A stretch of 61,849 nt of DNA from Candidatus Obscuribacterales bacterium (lineage in GTDB: Bacteria > Cyanobacteriota > Vampirovibrionia > Obscuribacterales > Obscuribacteraceae). Where the stretch lies: contig JAIETE010000069.1 in the NCBI GenBank assembly GCA_019745505.1, positions 1 to 61,849 on the forward strand, written 5' to 3'. Every line of letters starts with the position of its first letter. Within the stretch, counting starts at the first letter, position 1. Below are positions 23,834 to 32,389 of the stretch, in pieces. Below the pieces are notes generated by a model. The model was not told the DNA's origin. It saw nothing but the letters and a program-made list of their open reading frames with translations, and did no database searches. The position numbers and the translations under genes are program-made.

Positions 23834-25384
23834 CTAGCCAGCCTTCTTGCCGGAGGCCGCTTGGCTTATCTCGCGGCCTTTTTCCAAGATTTTGTCCACC
23901 ATGTCTCCTGGTCTCACATCGAAGGGAGCAAAGGGGACGTACATCATCATGACCAGGAAGCAGCCAAGCATCAGAGCTTCCCACTCAGTATTCGGTACGT
24001 ATTCGCCAATCTCTTGGAGCCAATGTATTCGTGTCACCATCACGAATGAAATCAGCACCCACCAGAATCTCCAGAGAGAAAGGACTACGACGCCGTTTAC
24101 CCAGTTAATGAAAATCGGCTTGAATAGCTTGCCCACGCTACCCGGCCAGGAGTAAAACGAAGCCGCGATCGGACCCATCAACAGCAAGTAACAGCTCAGT
24201 GCCAGTTGGAAGGCTGCCAGAATCACCAGTCCATAGCCCAAGGACATGTTGATGATACCGGCGGCCATCTGCCACATCTGCTCTTTGAATGGTTGTGGGT
24301 CGAGTCTTTCTACCGGAGTGCCCTTTGCTTCCCGTGCCGCTTGCATACCGTCGGCCCAAGTCACGAGTTCCGTTGCAGAAAATTGTTGTGCGACGCTGAA
24401 AGTCATCGAGTTACCCACATCGATTGCATAACTCATGATCAGCTGTGTGGAAGGAATGAGGAAAAGCGCGATCATTGCACGCAGAATGTGGCTCCACGGT
24501 CCGCCCTGTACATCTTCGTCCGGATTGGCGAACTGAGAGCACATGTTCTTCATGTGCAGAATGACCGCGCCCGGCAAAAGAAGAAGCAGAGCAATCGGCA
24601 AGTAGCAATGACGGAACATATGTTGCACCATGCCAATCGCCTGCGGAAGTGAGCGGAAGGGCTGGTCGCTGTGTCCGATGCCACCGCCGGCCGCTTCATT
24701 GGCGACGTTAACATTGCCGGCCACTATCATGGGCATGTATTCCTGGAGTGCATTGATAGCAGCGTTCTGGCTGGCGTCGCCGGCACCCTGCTGCTGACCT
24801 TGCATATTCGCAATCGCCGCCGCGATCTTCTGCTGAGGAGCGCCGCCTACTTGCTCGACAAGGTCGGTTGCCAGTTTCGACATTTTGCCCTTGTCCGAGT
24901 CGCGAACCGGGACTGGCGGAAATTGCGGTTTTCTCGGGTTGTAATTGTTCTGGTTGCCCTTATTGCCGGCTTCCTGACCATCCTGATTCTGTTTGCCTTG
25001 CTTCTCCATCGGCGACGTGATCAAGTACATGCGTTGCATGGTGCGATCGGGCGCCGGTTGCGACTCGTGAATGGAATTTTCGCCTTCGTTGACGTCTTGA
25101 GGACGATTCTGGGCGTCGTGGGCTTTGGACAGAGGCATGTCTCTGTTCCAACGTCTCTGCTGGTCACGAAGGCTGGTATTTCTGTCACCGTCTGCAGCCA
25201 GTGCTCCAGTCTGAATGGAAATAAGGCTGATTAGTGAGATTGCAACGGTGACAGCCAGGATTACCGCCGGGAGCATGCTTGCTCTGAAGGAGTATCTGGC
25301 AATTGTGGCTTTGTTGTTAGTAAAGGCTGTCGGGGCAACGCAGCGCGAAAGCGCAGCTTGAAGCGCGATGACGGGGTTTGTCAT
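23834..25384 (-). CDS. Cassette protein B (copy 1): exported polytopic membrane protein
   Basis: 516 residues, first gene of the first cassette. Export segment about 33-62 (VILAVTVAISLISLISIQTG). Soluble region with IHESQPAPDRT, GNKGNQNN and VEQVGGAPQQ, all shared with the gene at 18085. Five membrane segments carry LLLLPGAVILHM, FLIPSTQLIMSYAIDVGNS, AFQLALSCYLLLMGPIA and YVPNTEWEALML. It ends with a short basic tail. The upstream region (25385-25807) separates it from a divergent sensor kinase. That region holds only a weak match (25450-25482) to the cassette promoter design. Function unknown. Confidence 0.86.
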   Translation of the reverse strand: MTNPVIALQAALSRCVAPTAFTNNKATIARYSFRASMLPAVILAVTVAISLISLISIQTGALAADGDRNTSLRDQQRRWNRDMPLSKAHDAQNRPQDVNEGENSIHESQPAPDRTMQRMYLITSPMEKQGKQNQDGQEAGNKGNQNNYNPRKPQFPPVPVRDSDKGKMSKLATDLVEQVGGAPQQKIAAAIANMQGQQQGAGDASQNAAINALQEYMPMIVAGNVNVANEAAGGGIGHSDQPFRSLPQAIGMVQHMFRHCYLPIALLLLLPGAVILHMKNMCSQFANPDEDVQGGPWSHILRAMIALFLIPSTQLIMSYAIDVGNSMTFSVAQQFSATELVTWADGMQAAREAKGTPVERLDPQPFKEQMWQMAAGIINMSLGYGLVILAAFQLALSCYLLLMGPIAASFYSWPGSVGKLFKPIFINWVNGVVVLSLWRFWWVLISFVMVTRIHWLQEIGEYVPNTEWEALMLGCFLVMMMYVPFAPFDVRPGDMVDKILEKGREISQAASGKKAG

Positions 25385-25449
25385 AGTAACTTACTTGGTG
25401 AGAAGGAGGTGACTGCGGACTGGGAAGGGTTTGGCGCACTGATTTTGGC

Positions 25450-25482
25450 TATTTAACCAGTGTGATTTCAACCACTCCCGAA
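25450..25482 (-). promoter_or_regulatory. Weak match to the cassette promoter design upstream of copy 1
   Basis: On the minus strand TTCGGG, five bases, TTGAAA, ten bases, TAAATA. Spacing equals that of the other four promoters but both half-sites are poor. This would leave a leader of about 60 nt before the ATG at 25384. Confidence 0.3.
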
Positions 25483-25622
25483 AGCGGCGCCAAGCGGGGC
25501 TAGAGCTTGATTTCGCTTACTTTTCTATCTGCTTTCAGTAGCTTGCTAGTAACAAGGAGTAGGCTTTTCTCCGGGGGGATTGCAGCTGCGTCCTTTGTTC
25601 ATCGAAGGGGAGGATAGTTCGA

Positions 25623-25811
25623 ATGTTAGGACGCAAAAATATCAATGGCGTATCAGTACCGTTATTTTTCCGTCACCGGTCAATTCGTCTGGGTATGGGG
25701 CGAAAACTGCCTGAAACCGGGCAAGAAAAAAACAGTGCTACTCTGAACTACGGCATGTTAAACATATGTCTTGTAGAAGTTGAACGACCGAAAGAATTTA
25801 TCAGCGAATGA
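25623..25811 (+). CDS. Possible 62-aa leader ORF overlapping the kinase start
   Basis: The ATG at 25623 is preceded by GGGGAGG nine bases upstream, and its TGA overlaps the kinase ATG (ATGA at 25808-25811), the classic layout for translational coupling. The peptide itself (MLGRKNINGVSVPLFF...) has no recognisable domain, so it may be chance. Confidence 0.3.
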   Translation: MLGRKNINGVSVPLFFRHRSIRLGMGRKLPETGQEKNSATLNYGMLNICLVEVERPKEFISE

Positions 25812-27655
25812 AGCTGCGCCTCTCCTTAACTCAGACCATAGTTCTGCTCATTACCGTGCCGGTATTGATGCAGATCGTGTTTTTTTTCTGGCTGACCAGT
25901 ATCGTCTCCGAGCTTGAAATGCAGAGAGAGAAGGAGTCCGAGGCGGTAGATGGTTTGGTCCTTGTTAATGAAGTGCTCAACGATGTTATGTCCATCGGCG
26001 CCGGTATGTTCATGACACAAGCAGCCAAAGACCCGACCTTTCTTCTGGAAATCGAGCAGAACTACGCCCGTCTGGATACGCATACCGAAGAATTGAGACG
26101 CCTGGCGGCAAGAACTACCGATCAGTCTTCAGGTGTGAAAGGTTTCGCCGCCATTATTGCCGAGGTGAGCACGACTCTCGAGCAGGCCGCCGACTTCAGG
26201 CAGGAAGAGGTCTGGGATATCGACAGTGTTCATATCTCAGGGACTATCAAGAGTCTATGCCGGCGCATCCGCGTAATCGGGGAGCGGGCAATCGAGCAGC
26301 AGGCTAAAGTGCGCGCATTGACGAGGGCTAAGGAGCAAAAGAGTCGAGCCGAGCTGGAAACCATGCTTCGAGTTATGACTGTTTCAAACCTCGGATTAGC
26401 TGTACTTCTTGCTGTTATCTTTACGATGAATGTCGGTATGAGATTCAGACAATTGATGTATGACACGATGACAGTGTCGTTCGGAAAGCCGCTTGGGCTC
26501 CCGATGGAAGGCGATGATGAGATAGCTCGCCTGGACCAGGTTGTGCACAGCCTGGCCGCGGATCTGGCCGCTACCCGCAAGCAAGAACGAGCGATGATCG
26601 ACAATACCGCTGAAATCATTGCGTCGCTGGACGATACATTTCGATTCGAGGAAGCAAATCCGGCCGTCACAAGCCGGCTTGGTTACGACCAAGAAACAGT
26701 GCGCGGTGGACTTTTTCAATCGTACGTGCACGAAGATGACAGAAAGTCAGCTTATGAAGCACTTTCTCGTATAAAGAATGAAGCTAGAGAAATCGAGTTC
26801 GAAGCGCGCATCCAAGGAAAGGATGGGCGCTACCGGGATATGGAGCTGGTGGGAAACTGGTCTGAGCAAGATCAGCATCTTTTCTTGATCATGCGAGATG
26901 TGACAGCTAGAAAAGAAGCCGAGCGATTGAAACAGGAAGTCATCGCGATGGTCAGTCACGACCTGAGAGCACCACTTTCATCACTGGGGATTACGCTCGA
27001 CTTGATTCTGGAAGGTGTTGCCGGCGACTTGAACGAACGCGGTCATCGCCTCGTCAGTGTGGGAAGGCGATCGGTAGCTTCGCTCATCGCCATTATCAAC
27101 GATTTGCTAGATATTGAACGGTTCGAGTCGACCGGTTTCAAGCTCGACTACGAGGACAGCGAACCGTCGCAACTGGTCGGTGATGCCGTGGCCACCGTCT
27201 TGCCGGAAGCTGAGTCGCGCAAGATTCGCCTGGTTCAGGAATGCGAGGCTGTCGACCTGGTGGTGGACAAGGAGCGTCTGAAGCGTGTCTTGCAAAACTT
27301 GATCAACAACGCAATCAAATTTTCACCGGATGAGCAAGAGATCAAAGTTACCTGCAAGTCGGGCGGCAATGGCACCGGTTATGATACCACCGCCGATGAG
27401 GCGATATTCCGGGTCGCCGACCACGGGCCAGGCATTCCGGAAGAAGCGCGTGAAGCTGTGTTTGAGAAGTTCAGACAGGTAGGCACCGGTTCGGAGGGCG
27501 AACGAAAAGGAACCGGACTTGGTTTGGCTATTTGCAAATCGATTGTAGAAGCTCATGGCGGACGAATCGGCATTGACGAGAATGAAGGCGGCGGCAGCAT
27601 CTTCTGGTTCGTCGTTCCGAAAAAACCGCACGCTGACGAGAATCTGTTTGGATAG
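25808..27655 (+). CDS. PAS-containing membrane sensor histidine kinase
   Basis: 615 residues. Two membrane segments (about 8-33 and 190-215) flank a helical extracytoplasmic sensor. A HAMP-like linker GDDEIARLD follows, the same element as in both modules of the kinase at 5028. A PAS domain spans about 265-375 (IIASLDDTFRFEEANPAV). HisKA has His384 in MVSHDLRAPLSS; the HATPase domain has NLINNAIKFSPDE, DHGPGI and GTGLGLAI. All catalytic residues are present. It diverges from the cassette at 23834-25384 and has no adjacent regulator; the OmpR-type gene at 30728 is the nearest. It may control the cassette (inference from position). Confidence 0.93.
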   Translation: MKLRLSLTQTIVLLITVPVLMQIVFFFWLTSIVSELEMQREKESEAVDGLVLVNEVLNDVMSIGAGMFMTQAAKDPTFLLEIEQNYARLDTHTEELRRLAARTTDQSSGVKGFAAIIAEVSTTLEQAADFRQEEVWDIDSVHISGTIKSLCRRIRVIGERAIEQQAKVRALTRAKEQKSRAELETMLRVMTVSNLGLAVLLAVIFTMNVGMRFRQLMYDTMTVSFGKPLGLPMEGDDEIARLDQVVHSLAADLAATRKQERAMIDNTAEIIASLDDTFRFEEANPAVTSRLGYDQETVRGGLFQSYVHEDDRKSAYEALSRIKNEAREIEFEARIQGKDGRYRDMELVGNWSEQDQHLFLIMRDVTARKEAERLKQEVIAMVSHDLRAPLSSLGITLDLILEGVAGDLNERGHRLVSVGRRSVASLIAIINDLLDIERFESTGFKLDYEDSEPSQLVGDAVATVLPEAESRKIRLVQECEAVDLVVDKERLKRVLQNLINNAIKFSPDEQEIKVTCKSGGNGTGYDTTADEAIFRVADHGPGIPEEAREAVFEKFRQVGTGSEGERKGTGLGLAICKSIVEAHGGRIGIDENEGGGSIFWFVVPKKPHADENLFG

Positions 27656-27694
27656 TCCGCTGGGAAGTTTTTTCGCCAGCTTCTATTCGATTCG

Positions 27695-29158
27695 CTAATC
27701 CCCTTCAGGCGTTCCGAACTTTTCCAAGTTTTGCACACGCCTTAAGTCATCTGCCGATTTGTCAGGCTTGTTCAGATGCTTGTAGATTTCCGCTCTAGAT
27801 GAGTAATACACGGCTACATTCGGATTTCGCGAGATAAGAAAGTTGATGTCGCTAAGCGCCTCCACCCAGCGGCCCCTTTTCTTGAAAAGGTTGTGGCGAG
27901 CGTAGATAGAATTTAGATCTCCGGGAAACACCTTGGTGAATTTGACCAGCTCGCTGAGGGCTTCGTCGATCTTGCCCGTCTTTTCCAGAAGCAAGATGTA
28001 TTTGAGCCAGGTCGATTTTGTGCCGGAAAGTTCAGCCGCATCATTGCCATCCATCATCTTGTTCCATGCAGAACGTCTTGTGGCGCCATGCGTGATTGCA
28101 TACTTCTTGTCGAAATCGGGCCGGGTTACCCCGTAAGCGTCGAGCGCCAACCTGTAGTCTTTGATTGCAGCCTCGAAATTCTTGACCTTTTCGTAACACT
28201 CTGCGCGTCTTGCGTATGAAGAGTTGCCCGCCCCTCCCATTTTTTCAAGCGCATTGAAATCATCGATCGCTTCCTTGTATCGGCCTGTCTTTTTGTTTAA
28301 CTTTGCCCGTGTCGTGCGCACGTAAACATCGTTGCCGTAGTGTTTGATCACTTCATCGAGATCTTTGAGCGCGCCTGCATTATTGAAAACCTCTCGCCTG
28401 AAAAAGCCGCGCTGATAGTAAGGCAAAGCCGTATTCGGAAAGGCGTTGACGAATTGGCTGTACGCTTTCTCCGCTTGATCGTATTCCAATTTCCGCAGGT
28501 GGATAACTCCAGCAACGATAAGCACAGTGGCATCTTTGGGCGCCAGTTTCAATGCCTTTCCCAGCTCTTCCTGCGTAGAGATTCCTTCATTGCGAAGCCC
28601 GCAAAGTGCAAGGGCTGCATGGGCTCGACCATTCTTGTCGTTGAGCGCCAGCGCCTCTTGAGCCAACTGTTCCGCTTTGACTACATATCCTGCCAGAAAT
28701 TCGACGATTGCACATGTGGCGAGCGTCTGTACATCTTTTGGCGCAAGCTGGGCGGCTCGGCGGACGGAATCCAGCCCCGACTTACCCTTGGCGGCGACTA
28801 TGTACATCTCGCCCAGCTTCCTGAGAAAGAGGACCCTGTCTTTTGGATTTTCCTTCAAGGCTTTGACACACAAATCATGCGCATCGTTGAATTGCGTGTT
28901 CAAGAACAGCTTATCGATTTCAGCCTCGTATGCCTTAGCGGTCATCGCGCTCACAGGCGCGGGCGCCAGAAGTGAAAACGTCAGGCAGACTGAAAGTCCA
29001 AAAAGCTGAATCGTAGGAGCTTTGCGACTTCGCTCGGCACGGTTCAATCTCTCTTTGCTTCTGCTAACGGTTTCCTTGCGTATCTTGCGCACAATATTCA
29101 CGGATGCCACCCGCCGCCTGATTGAATGATTAAATTCTACCCTGCGGCAGGCGTACAC
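27695..29158 (-). CDS. Exported TPR-repeat protein
   Basis: 487 residues if the GTG ending at 29158 is used (AAGGGA upstream); GTG codons at 29110 and 29101 are alternatives. After a basic N-terminus, a hydrophobic signal or anchor lies at about 48-70 (LFGLSVCLTFSLLAPAPVSA). The remainder is a run of about ten TPR-type helical hairpins (ALNDKNGRAHAALALCGL, YDQAEKAYSQFVNAFPN, YKEAIDDFNALEK, FEAAIKDYRLALDAYG). TPRs mediate protein-protein contacts, here probably in the periplasm. It converges on the kinase gene ending at 27655 and follows the histidine-rich pair on its own strand. Confidence 0.83.
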   Translation of the reverse strand: MYACRRVEFNHSIRRRVASVNIVRKIRKETVSRSKERLNRAERSRKAPTIQLFGLSVCLTFSLLAPAPVSAMTAKAYEAEIDKLFLNTQFNDAHDLCVKALKENPKDRVLFLRKLGEMYIVAAKGKSGLDSVRRAAQLAPKDVQTLATCAIVEFLAGYVVKAEQLAQEALALNDKNGRAHAALALCGLRNEGISTQEELGKALKLAPKDATVLIVAGVIHLRKLEYDQAEKAYSQFVNAFPNTALPYYQRGFFRREVFNNAGALKDLDEVIKHYGNDVYVRTTRAKLNKKTGRYKEAIDDFNALEKMGGAGNSSYARRAECYEKVKNFEAAIKDYRLALDAYGVTRPDFDKKYAITHGATRRSAWNKMMDGNDAAELSGTKSTWLKYILLLEKTGKIDEALSELVKFTKVFPGDLNSIYARHNLFKKRGRWVEALSDINFLISRNPNVAVYYSSRAEIYKHLNKPDKSADDLRRVQNLEKFGTPEGD

Positions 29159-29176
29159 CCGCGTCCCTTTCGCGCA

Positions 29177-29845
29177 TTAACCTGTTCTTTCAAACCTTGG
29201 ATTCACTTCGCCCGTTGGCGTTTTTGCGTGAAGTTCGAGGTTGAGCAATATTTGTTGGTCGGGCGTAAAGTCTTCTCTGCTCGCCCTTCTGAGTTCGACG
29301 TCATTTTCGTCGATGTCTTGGACTTCTACATCCGATATTCTTTTGTCTTTTGAACTTGTCTGGAAAGACAGTTCATTTAGCTTGTCTAGTTCTCTTTCAA
29401 TCGAGCCGCTCAGAATTCCACCCACTATGCCTTCCAGCAAACGGGGGAAAAAGTCGTCCTTGCGGTGATGATGGTGATGTCTATGACCGTCGTAGTAGTA
29501 GTTGTCCTCCCATTGATCGTTCCAGAAATTGTTCATTCCGTCTGCGCCATATGGATCGCGGAAATGGTGCTGCTGATATCTTCTGAAGTCACCGCCTTGC
29601 CGGTAGTCGAAATTCCTGTAGGGTATGCGATCTACTCCATGGTGATGTCCGTGACTATGTCCGTGTTGGTGAATCTGAGGATGAAAATATTGTTGGCTGA
29701 AGTTCTGTGGATATCTGTATTGCGGCGGCGTTGGATAATGTGCACGTGGAATTTCATTGCGCCGCTCTTGATGGAGCTCGCGCTTGTGCTCGTGTTCGTG
29801 TTCGTGTCTGTGATGTTGGCGGTCTTGGTCTTTTCGCTCAGGCAT
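29177..29845 (-). CDS. Histidine-rich hypothetical protein
   Basis: 222 residues, no signal peptide. The N-terminal 130 residues are extremely rich in His, Arg, Gln and Tyr (HHRHEHEHEHK, HGHSHGHHHG, HRHHHHHRK). A helical segment (LLEGIVGGILSGSIERELD) and an acidic C-terminal part (ISDVEVQDIDENDVELRR) follow. Histidine clusters of this kind often bind zinc, nickel or copper, but no family is recognised. It begins two bases after the stop of the gene at 29848 and clearly shares its transcript. Confidence 0.65.
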   Translation of the reverse strand: MPERKDQDRQHHRHEHEHEHKRELHQERRNEIPRAHYPTPPQYRYPQNFSQQYFHPQIHQHGHSHGHHHGVDRIPYRNFDYRQGGDFRRYQQHHFRDPYGADGMNNFWNDQWEDNYYYDGHRHHHHHRKDDFFPRLLEGIVGGILSGSIERELDKLNELSFQTSSKDKRISDVEVQDIDENDVELRRASREDFTPDQQILLNLELHAKTPTGEVNPRFERTG

Positions 29846-29847
29846 TT

Positions 29848-30294
29848 CTAACGCTCGACTAGGTGATCCGTGAACATTTGTCTCAGCTCTCTCGACGGTC
29901 TGTGCCGCTCTGAATGCGATGCTTGCTTGAGTTGATTAGGTCCACGCATCCGCAGATAGTTGCGGAATGTGTCTTGCAAACGAAGCGAGAGACCGAGTGA
30001 TGAATGGTTGTTTGGGTTTTGTTGTCTTGTATTTTCGGCTCTGTCGCTCTGACTGAGCCGTTTGTCCGAGTGCACTGGAGCTGAGTTATTGCGAAGATTG
30101 CGGTCGTGTTCGCGTTCGCTCGATGCCTTTTGCACTGATACCGCATATGATGCGGCAATCAACGCGTAGCTTTCGATTGCTTTCAGTCTCTGTGCATCTG
30201 TGAGCTGGGCCTGTTGCTGATATTGCAGCGAACCACATGAGTCGGGTTCATCTACAGCAAAGGAGAGCATGATCTGGGGACCATGGGTCAACAT
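29848..30294 (-). CDS. Hypothetical charged protein, operon partner of the His-rich gene
   Basis: 148 residues. Residues about 30-60 are helical (TDAQRLKAIESYALIAASYAVSVQKA); the rest is rich in Arg, Asn, Ser and Gln and probably disordered. No signal peptide, no known domain. Its TAG stop is two bases from the next ATG, so the two genes are co-translated. An internal ATG at residue 9 could be the true start. Confidence 0.55.
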   Translation of the reverse strand: MLTHGPQIMLSFAVDEPDSCGSLQYQQQAQLTDAQRLKAIESYALIAASYAVSVQKASSEREHDRNLRNNSAPVHSDKRLSQSDRAENTRQQNPNNHSSLGLSLRLQDTFRNYLRMRGPNQLKQASHSERHRPSRELRQMFTDHLVER

Positions 30295-30336
30295 AGAGAG
30301 GGCCTCATGTTAGAGAGCTAGGCGCAGACTTTCGTC

Positions 30337-30666
30337 ATGCGGCTATTGATGTGCTGGGGAAGAAGGGGGCGGACTCTGGAGAAAACTGTTGAATTACAGG
30401 TGGCGGTGACAGTAGCATTGGCTGAAGTTTATCGATCTAGCTCAAAGATTGTGAGGGTATCTTTGATTGGGTCGAATCCTGTCGGCGAACAATCCGCTCA
30501 CCTGGCTCAACAATCGCACTCCACTTGGGGGAACACTGTCACTTTAGGAAACGAAAGTAGCAATCGCATAACAACCGCAGAGATTTTTTGGGCTGAAATT
30601 CTTGGCAGGCTGTCCGGGGAAAGTACCGTTAAGAGGAAAGAACTTTCGGCCACCGTGGAACGATAA
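30337..30666 (+). CDS. Doubtful 109-aa ORF upstream of the response regulator
   Basis: An open frame in the otherwise gene-free interval 30295-30727. It reads MRLLMCWGRRGRTLEKTVELQ and later VRVSLIGSNPVGEQSAHLAQQ. No domain or signal peptide is recognised and the ribosome-binding site is poor. It ends 61 bases before the regulator. It may be leader RNA rather than a gene. Confidence 0.25.
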   Translation: MRLLMCWGRRGRTLEKTVELQVAVTVALAEVYRSSSKIVRVSLIGSNPVGEQSAHLAQQSHSTWGNTVTLGNESSNRITTAEIFWAEILGRLSGESTVKRKELSATVER

Positions 30667-30727
30667 GGTAAGCTTATTGATATTCAAATATACGGGCGAC
30701 GACCCGGACAGGAGAATGGGGTAGCTA

Positions 30728-31399
30728 ATGCCGAAGATCTTGATTGTCGAGGACGATAAGGACCTGTGCAATCTTGTATCTGAATATTTTGCAGTGGCCG
30801 GCTATACAGTCGATAAGGCTTTTACAGGTGCCGACGGGCGTAACTTCCTGAAGACCTATCAGTACGACGTGGTCATCCTGGATTGGTCATTGCCGGAGAT
30901 TACCGGGATTGCCCTTTGCAAGGAATACCGTGCCCAGGGCGGCAATTGTCCGGTGGTATTTCTCACGGGCAAGACGGATATTGCTGATAAAGAGACGGGG
31001 CTGGATGCCGGCAGCGATGACTATGTGACGAAGCCTTTCTCCATACAAGAATTGGCGGCTCGAGTGCGGGCGCTGCTCCGGCGTTCGCCGGTCTATCATC
31101 ACAACGTTTTGAAAGTGAAAGATATTGAGCTTGATCCAAACGAGCATAAAGTGACGAAGAATGGTCAAGAGGTGAAACTCTTCCCTCGTGAGTTCGCCTT
31201 GCTTGAATTTTTTATGCGTCACCCAAATCAGGTTTTCAGTGCCGATACTCTGATTGACCGAGTCTGGCAGTCGGACACGGAAGCGACCGCCAAAACCGTA
31301 AGAGTGTCGCTCATGCGTCTTCGCCAGGGCTTGGATGAAGACAAAGATAATTCGCTCATCAAGAACGTCTACGGCGTTGGATACAAGCTGGAAGCCTAG
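30728..31399 (+). CDS. OmpR/PhoB-family response regulator
   Basis: 223 residues. Receiver: MPKILIVEDD (acidic 9-10), Asp52 in VILDWSLPEITG, VFLTGK, TKPF. Winged-helix DNA-binding domain from about 128 (LFPREFALLEFFMRHPN, AKTVRVSLMRLRQGL, GVGYKLEA). It is a close paralogue of the regulator at 7721. No kinase adjoins; the PAS kinase at 25808 is 3 kb upstream on the same strand, with opposite-strand genes between. The fragment of a secreted-protein gene at 31417 starts just 18 bases after its stop, a likely rearrangement junction. Confidence 0.92.
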   Translation: MPKILIVEDDKDLCNLVSEYFAVAGYTVDKAFTGADGRNFLKTYQYDVVILDWSLPEITGIALCKEYRAQGGNCPVVFLTGKTDIADKETGLDAGSDDYVTKPFSIQELAARVRALLRRSPVYHHNVLKVKDIELDPNEHKVTKNGQEVKLFPREFALLEFFMRHPNQVFSADTLIDRVWQSDTEATAKTVRVSLMRLRQGLDEDKDNSLIKNVYGVGYKLEA

Positions 31400-31416
31400 G
31401 TTTCGGGTCGGCAAAC

Positions 31417-31527
31417 ATGACGCCGGAGGAAGTTAAGATTCCGGCAGGCTTGAGTTGTACGGCTCAGTTCGCAGAGATGATATACGGGAAGGAGACGGAG
31501 GGTGTTGCGGATCTTCTCTATCCGTAG
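31417..31527 (+). pseudogene. Truncated third copy of the 271-aa secreted protein family (C-terminal 36 aa)
   Basis: MTPEEVKIPAGLSCTAQF, MIYGKETEGVADLLYP and a stop match the last 36 residues of the two intact genes that follow (GLSYTAQFIEMIYGKEMEGVADLLWE in 31540-32355). Everything upstream of this piece is replaced by the response regulator gene. It is best read as the remains of a tandem copy cut by recombination. Confidence 0.75.
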
Positions 31528-31539
31528 TGGAATCTTATT

Positions 31540-32355
31540 ATGGAAAGTTCTGCTGAACAAAAATCGACATCGCCTAATGCATTCGTCAAGTCGAGCTTGC
31601 TTTTGCTTGGGCTGCTCTGCTTTATCGTTTGCGTCCATCGAGTCTGCGCTGCTCCGGCTAAGAGAGCTGAGGCTGTCGGAACATCTAAGCCGGCAGTCGC
31701 TGCCAAATTTTATGAGGGTATAGTCGCGCACCAGACGACCGGCTGGGGCCTATTCGATACCAAGGTCTGTCATGCAGGCATTCGTATCGAATCTCAGACC
31801 GGCGCGATTCTCATCGCCCAGCCGCCTGACTGGACGGTTTATGTATTTCGAAAGAATCAGAAGAAAGCCGCCAAGATGAGCTATGAGCTCTTCCGGACTA
31901 AAAACCGCTATGCCGTCAAACTCTCTCAGATTCGAGAAAAACCGCGAACTGTCAAAATTGCCGGAGTAAATGCGCTCATGTACTCTTTTGTCATAGATAA
32001 ATCTCTGGATGAACTGACCACTCTCGGCAGTTTTTTTCGATCAAATCAGAAGCAGCAAATCGTGCACCGCAAAGAAGTGTCCTTTGCTCCCAGCAGCGAT
32101 CTGGTGCCGAAGCAAGCAAAAGAGATCTGGCGCTCTTACTTCGAGAGCCCCGTTATTGAAGAGATTCCACTGTCTACAACCTTGTATTTTGCAAACGGCG
32201 AGAAGCGTTTGAACATGAGCACCAATTCCTATAAACGCTCGACAATGACTGCTGCTGATTTCACCGTGCCTCCAGGATTGTCCTACACAGCGCAGTTCAT
32301 CGAGATGATTTACGGGAAAGAGATGGAAGGAGTGGCCGACCTTCTGTGGGAATAA
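31540..32355 (+). CDS. Secreted protein, paralogue 1 of a small family
   Basis: 271 residues. Signal peptide about 18-45 (LLLLGLLCFIVCVHRVCAAP). The mature part has CHAGIRIESQTGAILIAQPPDWTVYVFRKNQKKAAKMSY, QAKEIWRSYFESPVIEEIPL and the C-terminal MIYGKEMEGVADLLWE. I do not recognise a named domain; the alternating beta pattern with a conserved 'G-ri...G.il.a..p.w.v..f' start recalls LolA/DUF4412-like lipid-carrier folds, a tentative comparison. The next gene is a tandem paralogue, and the gene at 36619 is a distant one. Exported; role unknown. Confidence 0.75.
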   Translation: MESSAEQKSTSPNAFVKSSLLLLGLLCFIVCVHRVCAAPAKRAEAVGTSKPAVAAKFYEGIVAHQTTGWGLFDTKVCHAGIRIESQTGAILIAQPPDWTVYVFRKNQKKAAKMSYELFRTKNRYAVKLSQIREKPRTVKIAGVNALMYSFVIDKSLDELTTLGSFFRSNQKQQIVHRKEVSFAPSSDLVPKQAKEIWRSYFESPVIEEIPLSTTLYFANGEKRLNMSTNSYKRSTMTAADFTVPPGLSYTAQFIEMIYGKEMEGVADLLWE

Positions 32356-32389
32356 TCGAGCCATCTTTGTTTTGTGCAAGACATATTTC

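Noticed and set aside
12502..25384. Complete type IV secretion or conjugation locus
   Set aside because: Only TrbL/VirB6-like topology is seen. No VirB4, VirB11, VirD4, VirB8-10, relaxase or pilin gene lies in the window.
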